Positions 15,757 to 23,732 of a stretch of 23,732 bases of DNA are shown here, piece after piece. This stretch comes from a virus. A program made the position numbers and the translations under genes. How positions within the stretch are numbered: position 1 is the stretch's first letter; each line of letters starts with the position of its first letter. The DNA lies in the IMG/VR virus record IMGVR_UViG_3300042090_000396, positions 1 through 23,732 of that record; one strand, given 5' to 3'. The notes below the pieces were generated by a model. The model did not search any database and was not told where the DNA came from. It worked only from the letters and a program-made list of their open reading frames with translations.

Positions 15757-16467
15757 ATGAACACTGTCGGAGATGTAAAAGCGAGAATTCGGTCACTTAT
15801 TGGTGATACTGACGCTGATTTTGCGACAGATGCGTACTTGCTCCCCCTGCTCAATCAAAGTTACGATCAGGCAATCAATTACCTCTGCTCGACTTGCTCT
15901 CCATTCATCACGCAACTTCAAGTAGCGACAAACATCGCGCTTGGAACTGATTCGCTTGTTGAACTTCAAAAGTCAGGCCAGCCATTTGAGGGGCTTGTCA
16001 ATCCACTTGACATTGAGATCAAGCAGACCGGGCTTTCTGAGTTGAGCTACGTCATAGGAACGAGAAAAGACATTTTACCCAATTCCTCGAATTATGCCGT
16101 TGGCCAACCGTTGCAGAATTGGAGTGGTCGATTCTGTTGGGAATGGCGCAGCTACGTCATCTACATCACACCGGTGCCCTATGCTTTCGATCTGCGCATC
16201 CGCGGAGAATTCCGGCCGCCCGCTCTTATCAAGGACACGGACCCTATTGCAATTCATCCGATGATGGCAAATGCTCTTGCTTATTCGACAGCGGCCCTTG
16301 TAGGCGCTGAGCGCGGTAATGCTGGATATATCAGCAACTATGGATCTCAGGCAACAAACACCTTGGATGACATTTCGTCGATTCTTGTTCGTCAACAGCA
16401 GGGAACAAGCTCGCGTGTTGGAAAAATGAGCGGGAATAGCGGTCGCAGACCTCGTGGCCGGTGGTAG
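15757..16467 (+). CDS. Head-tail adaptor-like protein (SU10/gp4-type candidate)
   Basis: A 236-residue protein with GGGGGAG upstream of ATG 15757. The opening VGDVKARIRSLIGDT, an acidic strand-turn (DADFATDAYLLPLLNQSYDQ) and a later helix (AIHPMMANALAYSTAALVGA) match the general layout of podoviral adaptor proteins that sit under the portal: an N-terminal helix pair, a beta domain, then a helix. The C-terminus is basic and Gly/Arg-rich (GRRPRGRW), possibly a DNA- or protein-contacting tail. It is followed by a small beta-rich gene and the nozzle-like gene, the expected order for a short tail. Assignment is by layout and context, without a decisive motif. Confidence 0.6.
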   Translation: MNTVGDVKARIRSLIGDTDADFATDAYLLPLLNQSYDQAINYLCSTCSPFITQLQVATNIALGTDSLVELQKSGQPFEGLVNPLDIEIKQTGLSELSYVIGTRKDILPNSSNYAVGQPLQNWSGRFCWEWRSYVIYITPVPYAFDLRIRGEFRPPALIKDTDPIAIHPMMANALAYSTAALVGAERGNAGYISNYGSQATNTLDDISSILVRQQQGTSSRVGKMSGNSGRRPRGRW

Positions 16468-16495
16468 CAAACCTCAACCTCAAGGAGAAACTGAA

Positions 16496-16864
16496 ATGGC
16501 TTTCACAGAAAACGTCCTCAAGTATTCGCCTCCAGGAGTGCCAGACAGGCTCTTCTTGCAAATAATTCCGACCGGGAATTATGTAACCGGAGGCGACACT
16601 CTCAACCTTAATCCCTCGGCATTCAAAGATCCGAATGGAATTGGAATTCTTGGCTATCCAGACAGCGTTCCGAAGGTTCCTCCTGCGCCTTTCTCCTGGA
16701 ACTTCACTGGCGCATACGCACTCTACGAACCGTATGTTGTTCCGGGTGCGACTCTTGGGACCTTCAAGGTCCAGATTGCCAACGGCGGCGTGGAACTCGG
16801 CGCAGGTGCTTATCCAGCAGGCATCGCAGGCCAGCCGATCGAACTGGAAGTAGTGTTCAACTAA
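16496..16864 (+). CDS. Small beta-rich structural protein, unknown
   Basis: A 122-residue protein from ATG 16496, with AAGGAG at 16482-16487. The frame continues upstream to a GTG at 16454, but that would overlap the adaptor gene and lacks a ribosome binding site. The sequence is rich in Gly, Pro, Asn and hydrophobic strands (RLFLQIIPTGNYVTGGDTLN; then GTFKVQIANGGVELGAGAYP) and ends in IELEVVFN, suggesting a compact beta-sandwich. It lies between adaptor and nozzle genes and is probably a minor virion component, such as a decoration or neck protein. No family is recognised. Confidence 0.65.
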   Translation: MAFTENVLKYSPPGVPDRLFLQIIPTGNYVTGGDTLNLNPSAFKDPNGIGILGYPDSVPKVPPAPFSWNFTGAYALYEPYVVPGATLGTFKVQIANGGVELGAGAYPAGIAGQPIELEVVFN

Positions 16865-16895
16865 ACTCTCAACTCGCAAAGCAGCATGGGGCGAT

Positions 16896-19800
16896 ATGGC
16901 GATTTTCAGCGGGCAACCCGGCATCATCAGTCGGATGTTGGGATACATGGACCAGGACGACAGTTCCAATCTTCCCACTGGTCTAGGTGCGCTTGTCCGC
17001 AATTGCTGCTTTGACTCTCTAACTTCTGTTCGCACTCGCGACGGGATCAACACGACGATGCAGGGGGTGAACAATAGTCCGATCTCTGGACTGATTGGCA
17101 CCCTCTACACGCCCGAGACCGCAGCGCAGAATTTCTTTCAGTTGCCGATGATTTTTGACTTTGATGGAGCCTTGCAGTATGAGTCTCCTGTCGGCTCGGG
17201 CAATATGACGCAGTTTGGATATAACGTCGATTTCACACCGCCATCCAATGCTCACATGATTGCCTGCCAGGCCTATAACAAGGTCTGGGCGGCCTTCTCT
17301 GACCTCAATAAGCCTTTGTCGAGCATGGCAGTGATCGACCCACTGACAAAGAGCGTATGGCCATACGGAATGAAGCCGTTTGGCTGGAACTGGGTAGCCA
17401 ATACCCCGGTCCTCGTCGGCGAGATGGCGACTCCCAATACACCGAGTGGAAATGGACACACCTATCAGTGTATTACCGCCGGCATTACCGGAGCCATACA
17501 GCCTGTCTGGCCACTTACCGAGGGAGCAACAATAGTCGATGGAACGGCAAAGTGGCAGGAATATACGGCCGTCATGGCCAACCGGCTGCCTCCTCCTGGA
17601 GTATTCACGCTCTCTTACACGACGGGAAGCGGATCATGGGCTTCGGGACTCGATGTCTATGTGGCCATGACCTATGTGAACAATCAGGGCGAATCACTGG
17701 CATCAGCCCCAATTCTGATTACGACCGTGGCCGCCACTACAACAGTTGTCGTGGCGGTTCCTACCTTGGCTCAGAGCCCTGGCTGGTTCTCGGAGTTGAC
17801 CTCTCCATATGTCCCGAATGGTGTCAATATCTACACCGCGAGTGTTGCGCACGGATCAGCAGCTCCATCGCTATCGTCCTATGAAAAATCAAATTCCAGC
17901 ATCGTACCGATTGGAACAAATTACAACTGCACAACTGCCGGAACTGGTAGCGCGCCGCCATCCCTCTGCACCGCGCGTGTAACGCCTGGACAGCTTCCAA
18001 CTCCCGATACCGAGCCGATCATCCAGAGAATTCCTGCAAACACTACTGTAGCTCCCCCAAATGAACCGGCTCTCTCTCTGGTCTCGGGAGGTTCTACCTA
18101 CCCATTGGGTCGCGTGATCAATGTCGCCCTGACCCTGCTCAATGCCAACGGGGAAACCACCATTGGAGCCTCAGCGTCAATTACCCTGACAGCAAGCGAC
18201 CAGAGCGTAAAAGTCACAATAGCAAGCAATTATGGACCGACAGTAACAGGCGTCAATGTTTATGAGTGGGATGCAAGTTCTGGAACAAATCCTTTCAGAC
18301 TGGCTACAGGGTCTCCGGTCGCACTCGGGGGATCTATAAATATCACGAGCTACAATAGCGGCGGGGTAGAGCCTCCAACGACAAATACGGCAACGCTTCC
18401 CGCTGGGTCATTTGCCTCTGGTCGAGATGTTTATGTGGCTCAAACCTACACTAATGCCAATGGGGAGACTCTTCTCGGCCCTGCCAACTCGATCATCAAT
18501 ACTGGCGCTGATGATGCGGTCCTTGTGACCGTAGCGGTTCCGCAAGATGCCAACAACAATGATCTTTACACCATATCCTCGGTGGGAATTTACGAGGCGG
18601 ATGTAGCAACAGGCCAACCAGCTCCCCCCTCGTCCATGTTTGCTTTAGTTGGTTATTATCAGCCGACAAATCAGGAATTCATTCTCCAGACGGCGACTGG
18701 AGCCAATCCTCCCGTCATCAATGGGACTGGTCCAGGCGGCTCCATCGTAGCTGATACAGCGACGGGCGGAATCAATGGAACTCAGGGCTATCGGTACGCT
18801 GCTCTGATGTATATGAATCAGAACTTTACAGTTTCTGGATTCACGGCAAATTCAGTGATCCAATATGCCGTAGACGAGGATGGCTGGGAGCTTGGAATCT
18901 TCAAGGTCGCCACTGGGCCCGCCTATACGCTGGCGCGCATTGTAGCCTTTACTGTGGCCGATGGATCGAATGATGGACCATTCTGGTGGAACGGCAATGT
19001 CAACCTTCAGATTCCGGCTAAGAATTGGGTCTATCCTCAGACCTTTCTCTCGGACACGGTAAACCAATCCGCTACCGTGTTCCTTGACAATGCGACGACA
19101 AACGGAGTTTTCAACTTCACCGATGAATTTCTGGACAATGACAACAATGTGACCGATAGGCTCCAAGTAATTTGGCCGAATTCAGCCGTCCATGTCACCT
19201 ACTGTCCGAGCGTTGATCGCATTTTCCAATCTGGGGTTCCAGGCTATTATTCGGGATGGTGGGTGTCGCTGGCCGGCGACGCTGAATCCTACTATGCCGA
19301 TCTAAGCTATATCTCAGTCGGATCAGACGATGGCGAGCGTTCGTGGGGTACGGTCGAGTATCGCGGCACGGTCTACGGGCTCAGGGAGCGGTCTGGATAC
19401 ACGCTTGGAGCCAATCCAAACAATCCCCAGGCCTGGACGGCGACAAAGCGGTGGAGCGAGCGCGGTCCCTGTGGCCCTCGGGCATTCGATGCCTGTGGCG
19501 ACTTCATGATTTTTGTCCATCGTAGCGGAATCTACAAGTACAAGGAAACCAGCCCGGAGCTCGTGACAAAAGAGATTCCGTACTTTTGGCGCACGATCAA
19601 CTGGCTGGCCGCCGATACCATCTGCTGCAAGATCGATCAGGAGCGGCACGAGGTCCACATCCTTGTTCCAGTTGGAAACTCGACCGTTCCCAATCAGGAG
19701 ATCGTTCTCAACTATCTGGAAGGATGGGCGCAGCCAGTTCATTTCTCGACTTTCTCTGCCAAAGAAATTGCGGTTGCCGACGTGAGGAAGTTTTCGATCA

Positions 19801-20360
19801 ACGACGTGCAGTCTTTTGTGTGCGACCGCATCGAGCGTCTGCTTCCCTTGCAAGAACCGTTTCCAATGGGGCAGGTTGGAATTCCCTTTCTTGATTCCAG
19901 CTATTTCACTTCCCAGTTCGTTTACGGATCAAGCGCGGCAGACGGAACAGTGCAAGCTGTCACCCCTGGGACATTTAATGACAATGGAGCGGGAATTGAC
20001 TGCATCTATGAGACTGTTTCCCCGCTGACGACTATGTCGCTCAGCAAGATCGAGGGATTCACGCTCAATGCCAGGGGAAACGGGACTCTCTATCCGTACT
20101 TCTTGGCTGGCCGCACAATGGTCACAGACCAGAATCAATTAGGTCCGGTGCATGGAACGATCATTCCATGCAGGCCCATACAGCTCGATGTGATGGAAAA
20201 TGAGGGACTGAGCAGAATGGTCCCATCGAAAATAAATGAGCGGTGGAGAATGAGATTTACCAATGGGAAAGTCGCCGATGCGTGGTTTGCTCTAAAGTGG
20301 CTGGCAATCTACAGTATTCCCATGTATCAAGCGAGGGATTCAAGCGAGGCGGGCGGATAG
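16896..20360 (+). CDS. Tail nozzle-like protein with Ig-like inserts
   Basis: A 1154-residue protein; its ribosome binding site is weak (TGGGGCG). The N-terminus has the pattern LPTGLGALVRNCCFDSLTSV followed by RTRDG, like podoviral nozzle/tubular proteins that start with an N-rich, R-x-R-x-G strand. Residues 188-222 are a short Trp/Gly module (TYQC...AKW) common in phage tail proteins. Three Ig-like repeats lie at about 235-320, 393-473 and 497-587, each with a (V/R)-(I/V)-x-V-A-x-T core and a GE(S/T) turn. Residues 600-1140 are beta-rich, with WSERGPCGPRAFDACGDFMI, EVHILVPVGN and LNYLEGW segments that look like propeller blades. I infer a large nozzle carrying external Ig-like decorations. 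Family identity needs structure comparison. Confidence 0.6.
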   Translation: MAIFSGQPGIISRMLGYMDQDDSSNLPTGLGALVRNCCFDSLTSVRTRDGINTTMQGVNNSPISGLIGTLYTPETAAQNFFQLPMIFDFDGALQYESPVGSGNMTQFGYNVDFTPPSNAHMIACQAYNKVWAAFSDLNKPLSSMAVIDPLTKSVWPYGMKPFGWNWVANTPVLVGEMATPNTPSGNGHTYQCITAGITGAIQPVWPLTEGATIVDGTAKWQEYTAVMANRLPPPGVFTLSYTTGSGSWASGLDVYVAMTYVNNQGESLASAPILITTVAATTTVVVAVPTLAQSPGWFSELTSPYVPNGVNIYTASVAHGSAAPSLSSYEKSNSSIVPIGTNYNCTTAGTGSAPPSLCTARVTPGQLPTPDTEPIIQRIPANTTVAPPNEPALSLVSGGSTYPLGRVINVALTLLNANGETTIGASASITLTASDQSVKVTIASNYGPTVTGVNVYEWDASSGTNPFRLATGSPVALGGSINITSYNSGGVEPPTTNTATLPAGSFASGRDVYVAQTYTNANGETLLGPANSIINTGADDAVLVTVAVPQDANNNDLYTISSVGIYEADVATGQPAPPSSMFALVGYYQPTNQEFILQTATGANPPVINGTGPGGSIVADTATGGINGTQGYRYAALMYMNQNFTVSGFTANSVIQYAVDEDGWELGIFKVATGPAYTLARIVAFTVADGSNDGPFWWNGNVNLQIPAKNWVYPQTFLSDTVNQSATVFLDNATTNGVFNFTDEFLDNDNNVTDRLQVIWPNSAVHVTYCPSVDRIFQSGVPGYYSGWWVSLAGDAESYYADLSYISVGSDDGERSWGTVEYRGTVYGLRERSGYTLGANPNNPQAWTATKRWSERGPCGPRAFDACGDFMIFVHRSGIYKYKETSPELVTKEIPYFWRTINWLAADTICCKIDQERHEVHILVPVGNSTVPNQEIVLNYLEGWAQPVHFSTFSAKEIAVADVRKFSINDVQSFVCDRIERLLPLQEPFPMGQVGIPFLDSSYFTSQFVYGSSAADGTVQAVTPGTFNDNGAGIDCIYETVSPLTTMSLSKIEGFTLNARGNGTLYPYFLAGRTMVTDQNQLGPVHGTIIPCRPIQLDVMENEGLSRMVPSKINERWRMRFTNGKVADAWFALKWLAIYSIPMYQARDSSEAGG
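17598..18660 (+). repeat. Three divergent Ig-like modules inside the nozzle-like gene
   Basis: The modules occupy roughly 17598-17855, 18072-18310 and 18384-18660. Each reads as an opening strand, V-(A/Y)-x-x-(T/L)-x-x-N-x-x-G-E-(S/T), an alternating Val/Thr strand and a G-(V/I)-(N/G)-(I/V)-Y-(T/E) strand. The same pattern occurs once in the fibre gene at about 630-870. They resemble Ig/FnIII-type phage surface domains. The conservation is at protein level, not DNA level. Confidence 0.6.
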
Positions 20361-20361
20361 A

Positions 20362-21171
20362 ATGAGCGATATTAAAAGCCAGATCGAGGCGGCAGTAGGT
20401 GGGAACAAAGAAGAATTGCGCAACCTCCTTCTCGCTTTCAATGCCCAGCATGAGCTTCACAATCAGGTTACAGGCACCAACTGGGTCAATCCGACATCTG
20501 GAACGCAGAAGGCATCGACAACGCCTCCACCGGCGGCCACAGCAACCGCAGCGGGAGCAAATGGGGTCATCAGCCTCCAGATCGCAAACCCGGCGCAGGC
20601 GGCAAAGGCGACGATCTACCACGAGGTGAGCTATTCGCCAGTCAAGAATTTCAGCCAGGGCGTCACGACGCTCCCAGTATCGGCCAACAACACAGTGAGC
20701 ATCCCGGCGCCAGGTCAGGCCCCATTTGTCAGGATTCGATCCAGCTACGACGGACAGACATGGAATAGCCACCAACTGGTTCAGAACTCTGCCGTGAGTG
20801 CTGGTCTTCAGTCGAGTGCGGCAAGTGAGCCAGCGACCGCCTTGAACAACTGGAACTATGCAACTGTACTTGGAAGCGGATCGCCTGGACAGGTTCCGCA
20901 AATTCAGGTCTATGGGCCCAATGGTCCCTACAGCGGGTACACGGCGGGCCGTGGATCGATGCAGGTCAAGAGGCCATCGGCTACCATCCTCAATACGAGC
21001 TATACCCAATCGCAGATCGTGGCATTCGATGGCCAGCACTTCCAGATCAGCCCGACGCTTCCACCAATCATGAAAGACTCATGGGAGCCGGTTGGCCAGG
21101 CGCTCATCAATGGGCCGGCGGGCGGCGGCGGGACCAGCGGGGGAAATGGGGCGAGGTTGACATCAATATGA
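20362..21171 (+). CDS. Tail-associated protein with FnIII-like domain
   Basis: A 269-residue protein beginning one base after the nozzle stop. The ribosome binding site is weak (GGCGGA), so coupling is likely. Residues 1-36 form a charged helix (IKSQIEAAVGGNKEELRNLL), residues 48-68 a Thr/Pro/Ala linker, and residues 70-145 a beta domain containing PFVRIRSSYDGQTWNSHQLV, typical of FnIII-like folds. A Ser/Gly/Tyr-rich stretch follows (GPNGPYSGYTAGRGSMQVKR). The end is Gly-rich (AGGGGTSGGNG). This looks like a minor tail or adhesion protein. Its stop overlaps the next start. No specific family is identified. Confidence 0.65.
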   Translation: MSDIKSQIEAAVGGNKEELRNLLLAFNAQHELHNQVTGTNWVNPTSGTQKASTTPPPAATATAAGANGVISLQIANPAQAAKATIYHEVSYSPVKNFSQGVTTLPVSANNTVSIPAPGQAPFVRIRSSYDGQTWNSHQLVQNSAVSAGLQSSAASEPATALNNWNYATVLGSGSPGQVPQIQVYGPNGPYSGYTAGRGSMQVKRPSATILNTSYTQSQIVAFDGQHFQISPTLPPIMKDSWEPVGQALINGPAGGGGTSGGNGARLTSI

Positions 21172-21455
21172 GCTGGCAACTGAAGGACCACCATCTCGAC
21201 AAGCATCTCGGTCGGCACTATGCGATTCTCCACGAGCCGGTCACTGGTGCTGAGCACCATCTCATCATCCTGACCGGGCACGATACCTGCGAGACTTGCG
21301 GCCACGTGTTGCCGAAAACAAACACCGGTGAACTGGACTTCAAGGCAATTCTCAAGAGCGAACTAGACGCCCTGGAAGCCAGCCACGCGCAGAGCGAGGC
21401 TTATGCCAAGCGGCATGGCGTTCCGATTCTTCGCGCAGACGGGAGCAAGCGGTGA
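21168..21455 (+). CDS. Small His/Cys-rich protein, possible metal binder
   Basis: A 95-residue protein from ATG 21168, overlapping the upstream stop (ATGA). The frame is open further upstream inside the previous gene, so that extension is not used. Ten His lie within residues 8-46 (8, 9, 13, 17, 22, 30, 31, 38 and 46 among them), with Cys41-x2-Cys44 (CETCGH). This could form a single His/Cys zinc site, half of a zinc ribbon. The C-terminal half is a charged helix ending in ADGSKR. The stop overlaps the next GTG start. Function is unknown; a small assembly or chaperone role is conceivable. Confidence 0.65.
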   Translation: MSWQLKDHHLDKHLGRHYAILHEPVTGAEHHLIILTGHDTCETCGHVLPKTNTGELDFKAILKSELDALEASHAQSEAYAKRHGVPILRADGSKR

Positions 21456-21874
21456 GCGAAACAATCCTCCGTCTGGCCGAGCCCCGCGACATCCCGATTC
21501 TTCTCCACAAGCTCGCCGAGCAGAACCGGCGTGACGGGACGCGATACCCGCTCCCAGAGATTTTCGACGAGGACGGAAGGCAGGCCGACAATATCCCGCT
21601 CGCCTACGTGGTCGAGCGCGGCGGCGAAGTCTTTGGAGGCATCGTATTCGAGTCGAAAGGCATTGAGATGATGCTGGTCGGCTGCAATCCGCGCGTGACG
21701 CTGACCATCGGCAAGCACGCGCCAGGAGTGCTATACACATTGCGCGCAATGGGATTCAACTGGATCAGGTCTCTAGTCACAAGAAAGATTGTCGGTTTGG
21801 TTAAGCCCGCGATGAAGGAAGCCGGATTCAGACGCGACGATATCAAGTTTGCCAGCTTTTTCAGAGAACTCTAA
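21452..21874 (+). CDS. GNAT-like protein, degenerate N-acetyltransferase
   Basis: A 140-residue protein starting at GTG 21452, which overlaps the upstream stop (GTGA). GGGAG at 21441-21445 supports that start. The opening RLAEPRDIPILLHKLAEQNR, a central two-strand part (AYVVERGGEVFGGIVFESKG) and a closing AGFRRDDIKFASFF are laid out like GNAT acetyltransferases. The usual acetyl-CoA loop (R/Q-x-x-G-x-G/A) is not visible; its place is taken by GCNPRVTLTIGKHA. It may be an inactive or structurally repurposed GNAT protein. Small GNAT-like genes beside ejection-protein genes occur in podoviral genomes. The substrate is unknown. Confidence 0.5.
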   Translation: MSETILRLAEPRDIPILLHKLAEQNRRDGTRYPLPEIFDEDGRQADNIPLAYVVERGGEVFGGIVFESKGIEMMLVGCNPRVTLTIGKHAPGVLYTLRAMGFNWIRSLVTRKIVGLVKPAMKEAGFRRDDIKFASFFREL

Positions 21875-21885
21875 GGAGCCTCCCA

Positions 21886-22476
21886 ATGGGACGTGCAGCA
21901 GTCGAAAGAACAGATGTGGCATCCGCCGGGCAGAATGCTGGCTACTACAATGAGGCCCAGAACTCTTACACCAAGTCGCAGAACGACATTAACGACTACG
22001 AGAGCCAGCTCGCGCAGTATAAAGCAGCGAATCCCTATGGGCAGGGTGGCCAGTTCCAGACGGCGACGAATCAGCAGGTGGCAAATACATCGGACGCTGG
22101 TGCTCAGGCGGCTGGAGCGTATCTCCAGGGCGAAGCACAGCGCACCGGGCAGAATACGGCAGGCGGCGTAGCGGCTACGGAGCACATGCAGCAGCAGGGC
22201 GCGCGCGACGTGGCAGGCGAAGAGGCTAAGGCCACTCAGGAGCGACTCGGAGCGGGCGCACAGTATGGAAAGAGCGTACTAGGCGCAACCGAGGCCCCTG
22301 CGTCATTCGAGGCACAGACTGCTGATTACATGGGCAAAAATGCTGGCTCTGCTCTTGACACGATGGCGAAGAGCGCGGCAATCACGGACCCGGCGGCCAA
22401 TATCTGGAATAAGGCGGCAGCAGATATGACCGAAAATGGGGTGAAGGATGAAGAAAATGCCAACATTGGCAACTAA
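21886..22476 (+). CDS. Ala/Gln-rich internal virion (ejection) protein candidate
   Basis: A 196-residue protein with TAAGGAG (21872-21878), which includes the upstream stop codon, before ATG 21886. It is strongly biased to Ala, Gln, Gly, Asn and Thr, with long helical stretches (YTKSQNDINDYESQLAQYKA; later EEAKATQERLGAGAQYGK). There is no signal sequence, membrane segment or enzymatic motif. Small Ala/Gln-rich helical proteins downstream of tail genes are typical of ejected internal virion proteins in short-tailed phages. Assignment rests on composition and position. Confidence 0.6.
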   Translation: MGRAAVERTDVASAGQNAGYYNEAQNSYTKSQNDINDYESQLAQYKAANPYGQGGQFQTATNQQVANTSDAGAQAAGAYLQGEAQRTGQNTAGGVAATEHMQQQGARDVAGEEAKATQERLGAGAQYGKSVLGATEAPASFEAQTADYMGKNAGSALDTMAKSAAITDPAANIWNKAAADMTENGVKDEENANIGN

Positions 22477-22515
22477 TAAACTCAGATTGAACAAAGATTT
22501 CGAGGGAGAACAGAA

Positions 22516-23732
22516 ATGGCCGGTGAAGGTCCTTACCAAAGCGAAGATGAACGATACGGAGCACTTGTCGGCAATCTCCTGAATCCTCCTTCCGAACAGC
22601 CTGCACAGCCTACGCGGTCAGTGCAGGCTACCGCATTGAGGGGGAATCAGAGCCCACAGGTCCAGCCACAACCGAGCGCGGCGACTTTCACACCCAATGC
22701 AAAGATGCAGCAGCTTTCTCCGCAGGCCGCTACGCCGTCGGCCAGCCCAGCAGTACCGCCTACATCCACTGCGACTCCGGCAGCGGTCACACCGCAGGGC
22801 AATGGCCCGGCAGCCCCGCAGAAGTCGTGGGCCGACTATGTACGCCAGGCGAATGATCGTTCACTCAATTCGCTCGACCAAGCGCAGCAGGCAGCGTCTA
22901 CGCTTCAGTCTCAGCCCAGTGCCTCGGCGGCCAATGCACCACTAGAAACACGGCGGGCGGCTCTTGCTACACCGATACCCACCAAAGACCCGACGACCGG
23001 CAAGTGGCTTACGTCCGCTCAAACGGTCAATCCGCAGACAGGTGAGACCGAGACGATTGACCCGTCTCAACTCTACAAGCCAGGCATCGGAACCAAGATT
23101 GCTCGCGCGATATTCCCGAAGCGCATGGGCAATGCTCCCATCAATGCCCCGAACGCCGCCTATCAGGCCGCCGAGGCCGCGCGCCAGGGGCAGGCCGGAG
23201 TGTTGGAGCAGCAGGAGCAGCGCAACATTGCCAACGAGGCCGCCGACACCAACCGGCTGGGCAAGATCGGCACCGAGCAGAGGGCGGTGTCGACCGGATT
23301 CCAAGACGTGGCGAAATCAGCCACGGCGCAACAGGGTGCCGAGCAGAAGGGAGAATTCAACCAGGCGGTCGAGGATACTCGGACGCAACTCGCCAACATT
23401 CGCCAGCAACTCGCCGACCAGGGCGGCACGCCTCGTACCTACGAGCAGGCGGTGATCGCATCCAAAGACCCGACCTTAACGCCAGAGAAGCGACAGCAGT
23501 ACGATGCCGCAGCCCGCACAATTGCGACTACCGAGATCAAGAAATTCCAGTACGCCAATAAAGCAGTTGGCGATGGAGATCCACGTCGACAGCCATTGAT
23601 TGATGACGCAACGAGCAAGGTGGACAAGCTGAATACCTTCGAGTGGGATGCCGATGCGAACAACGGCGCTGGCGGATTCTATGACCCCGCCACGCCAACG
23701 AAGATCTACTCGCCGGCTGAATTCACGGCGAT
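22516..23732 (+). CDS. Large ejection-type protein, 3' end outside window
   Basis: The frame stays open from ATG 22516 to the window end (405 residues visible), with GAGGGAG at 22502-22508. Residues 25-105 are Pro/Gln/Ala/Thr low-complexity. A QKSWADYVRQ segment and a Gln/Ala-rich helix follow. Residues 215-310 form a strongly helical coiled-coil region (AEAARQGQAGVLEQQEQRNI; then QAVEDTRTQLANIRQQLADQ). The last visible part includes WDADANNGAGGFYDPATPTK. I infer a large internal or ejection protein partner of the upstream gene. Any enzymatic domain, such as a transglycosylase, would lie outside the window. Arg-rich frames in the other register here are shadows. Confidence 0.7.
   Translation, partial: MAGEGPYQSEDERYGALVGNLLNPPSEQPAQPTRSVQATALRGNQSPQVQPQPSAATFTPNAKMQQLSPQAATPSASPAVPPTSTATPAAVTPQGNGPAAPQKSWADYVRQANDRSLNSLDQAQQAASTLQSQPSASAANAPLETRRAALATPIPTKDPTTGKWLTSAQTVNPQTGETETIDPSQLYKPGIGTKIARAIFPKRMGNAPINAPNAAYQAAEAARQGQAGVLEQQEQRNIANEAADTNRLGKIGTEQRAVSTGFQDVAKSATAQQGAEQKGEFNQAVEDTRTQLANIRQQLADQGGTPRTYEQAVIASKDPTLTPEKRQQYDAAARTIATTEIKKFQYANKAVGDGDPRRQPLIDDATSKVDKLNTFEWDADANNGAGGFYDPATPTKIYSPAEFTA

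Noticed and set aside
16454-16495. GTG start 42 bases upstream for the small beta-rich protein
   Set aside because: It lies inside the adaptor gene without a ribosome binding site, whereas ATG 16496 has AAGGAG at proper spacing.
20257-21039. 260-codon frame on the - strand
   Set aside because: Antisense to the nozzle and tail protein genes; Cys/Arg-rich shadow without a family.
22697-23455. Arg/Pro-rich frames overlapping the last gene
   Set aside because: They sit in another register of a long open frame with a good ribosome binding site and normal composition; Arg/Ser/Pro bias is typical of shadows.
1-23732. CRISPR array, tRNA, integrase, attachment site or defence genes
   Set aside because: No direct repeats with regular spacers, no cloverleaf, and no recombinase or defence-type motifs were seen in any part of the window.

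Overview
This window is a 23.7 kb stretch of a double-stranded DNA bacteriophage genome, or of a prophage's late region. Every credible gene lies on the + strand and is tightly packed, often with ATGA or GTGA stop/start overlaps. The readable proteins are virion assembly or lysis proteins. A large portal protein, a scaffold, a major coat protein, a short adaptor-like protein, a large nozzle-like protein and Ala/Gln-rich ejection-type proteins are present. No tail tube, sheath or tape-measure gene is seen, so a short-tailed (podovirus, P22/SU10-like) virion is the best inference. No integrase, repressor, terminase, polymerase, tRNA or host gene is seen, so lysogeny and host cannot be decided. 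Sec-type signal sequences ending in A-x-A/Gln and secreted beta-rich proteins suggest a diderm host. An Acidobacteriota-like soil host is only a guess.

Layout. (1) 1-4766: two consecutive fibre/spike genes share an N-terminal module and have unrelated C-terminal parts. The second has a signal peptide, an SGNH hydrolase domain, and a 17-turn Gly/Asn-rich beta-roll repeat with stacked cysteines. (2) 4871-6567: a putative lysis or envelope cluster, with a small coiled-coil/TM protein, a tiny Pro-rich acidic protein, a membrane-anchored beta-rich protein, a terminator, and a Tlde1-like (L,D-transpeptidase-fold) peptidoglycan enzyme. (3) 6597-7491: three small genes, including a KTSC-domain protein. 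(4) 7495-13913: portal (with an embedded zinc ribbon), a coupled coiled-coil protein, terminator, scaffold, a structured 212-nt gap, and coat protein, followed by another terminator. (5) 13993-16864: connector region, with two proteins of unknown function (one with a C-terminal zinc ribbon), an adaptor-like protein and a small beta-rich protein. (6) 16896-21874: a 1154-residue nozzle-like protein with three inserted Ig-like repeats, a tail-associated protein, a His/Cys-rich small protein and a degenerate GNAT-like protein. (7) 21886-end: two proteins with ejection-protein character, the last cut by the window edge.

The genes fit one late transcription programme. Portal, scaffold and coat build the procapsid, the connector and nozzle close it, the terminal proteins would be packaged for DNA delivery, the fibres bind and possibly deacylate host surface glycans, and the envelope cluster releases progeny. 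Three intrinsic-terminator-like hairpins sit immediately upstream of the next gene's ribosome binding site, which suggests partial termination that tunes relative amounts. The most unusual points are the paralogous fibre pair, the Ig-like module shared between fibre and nozzle, the stacked-cysteine beta-roll, the repeated use of zinc-type Cys motifs, and the Tlde1-like lysis candidate.
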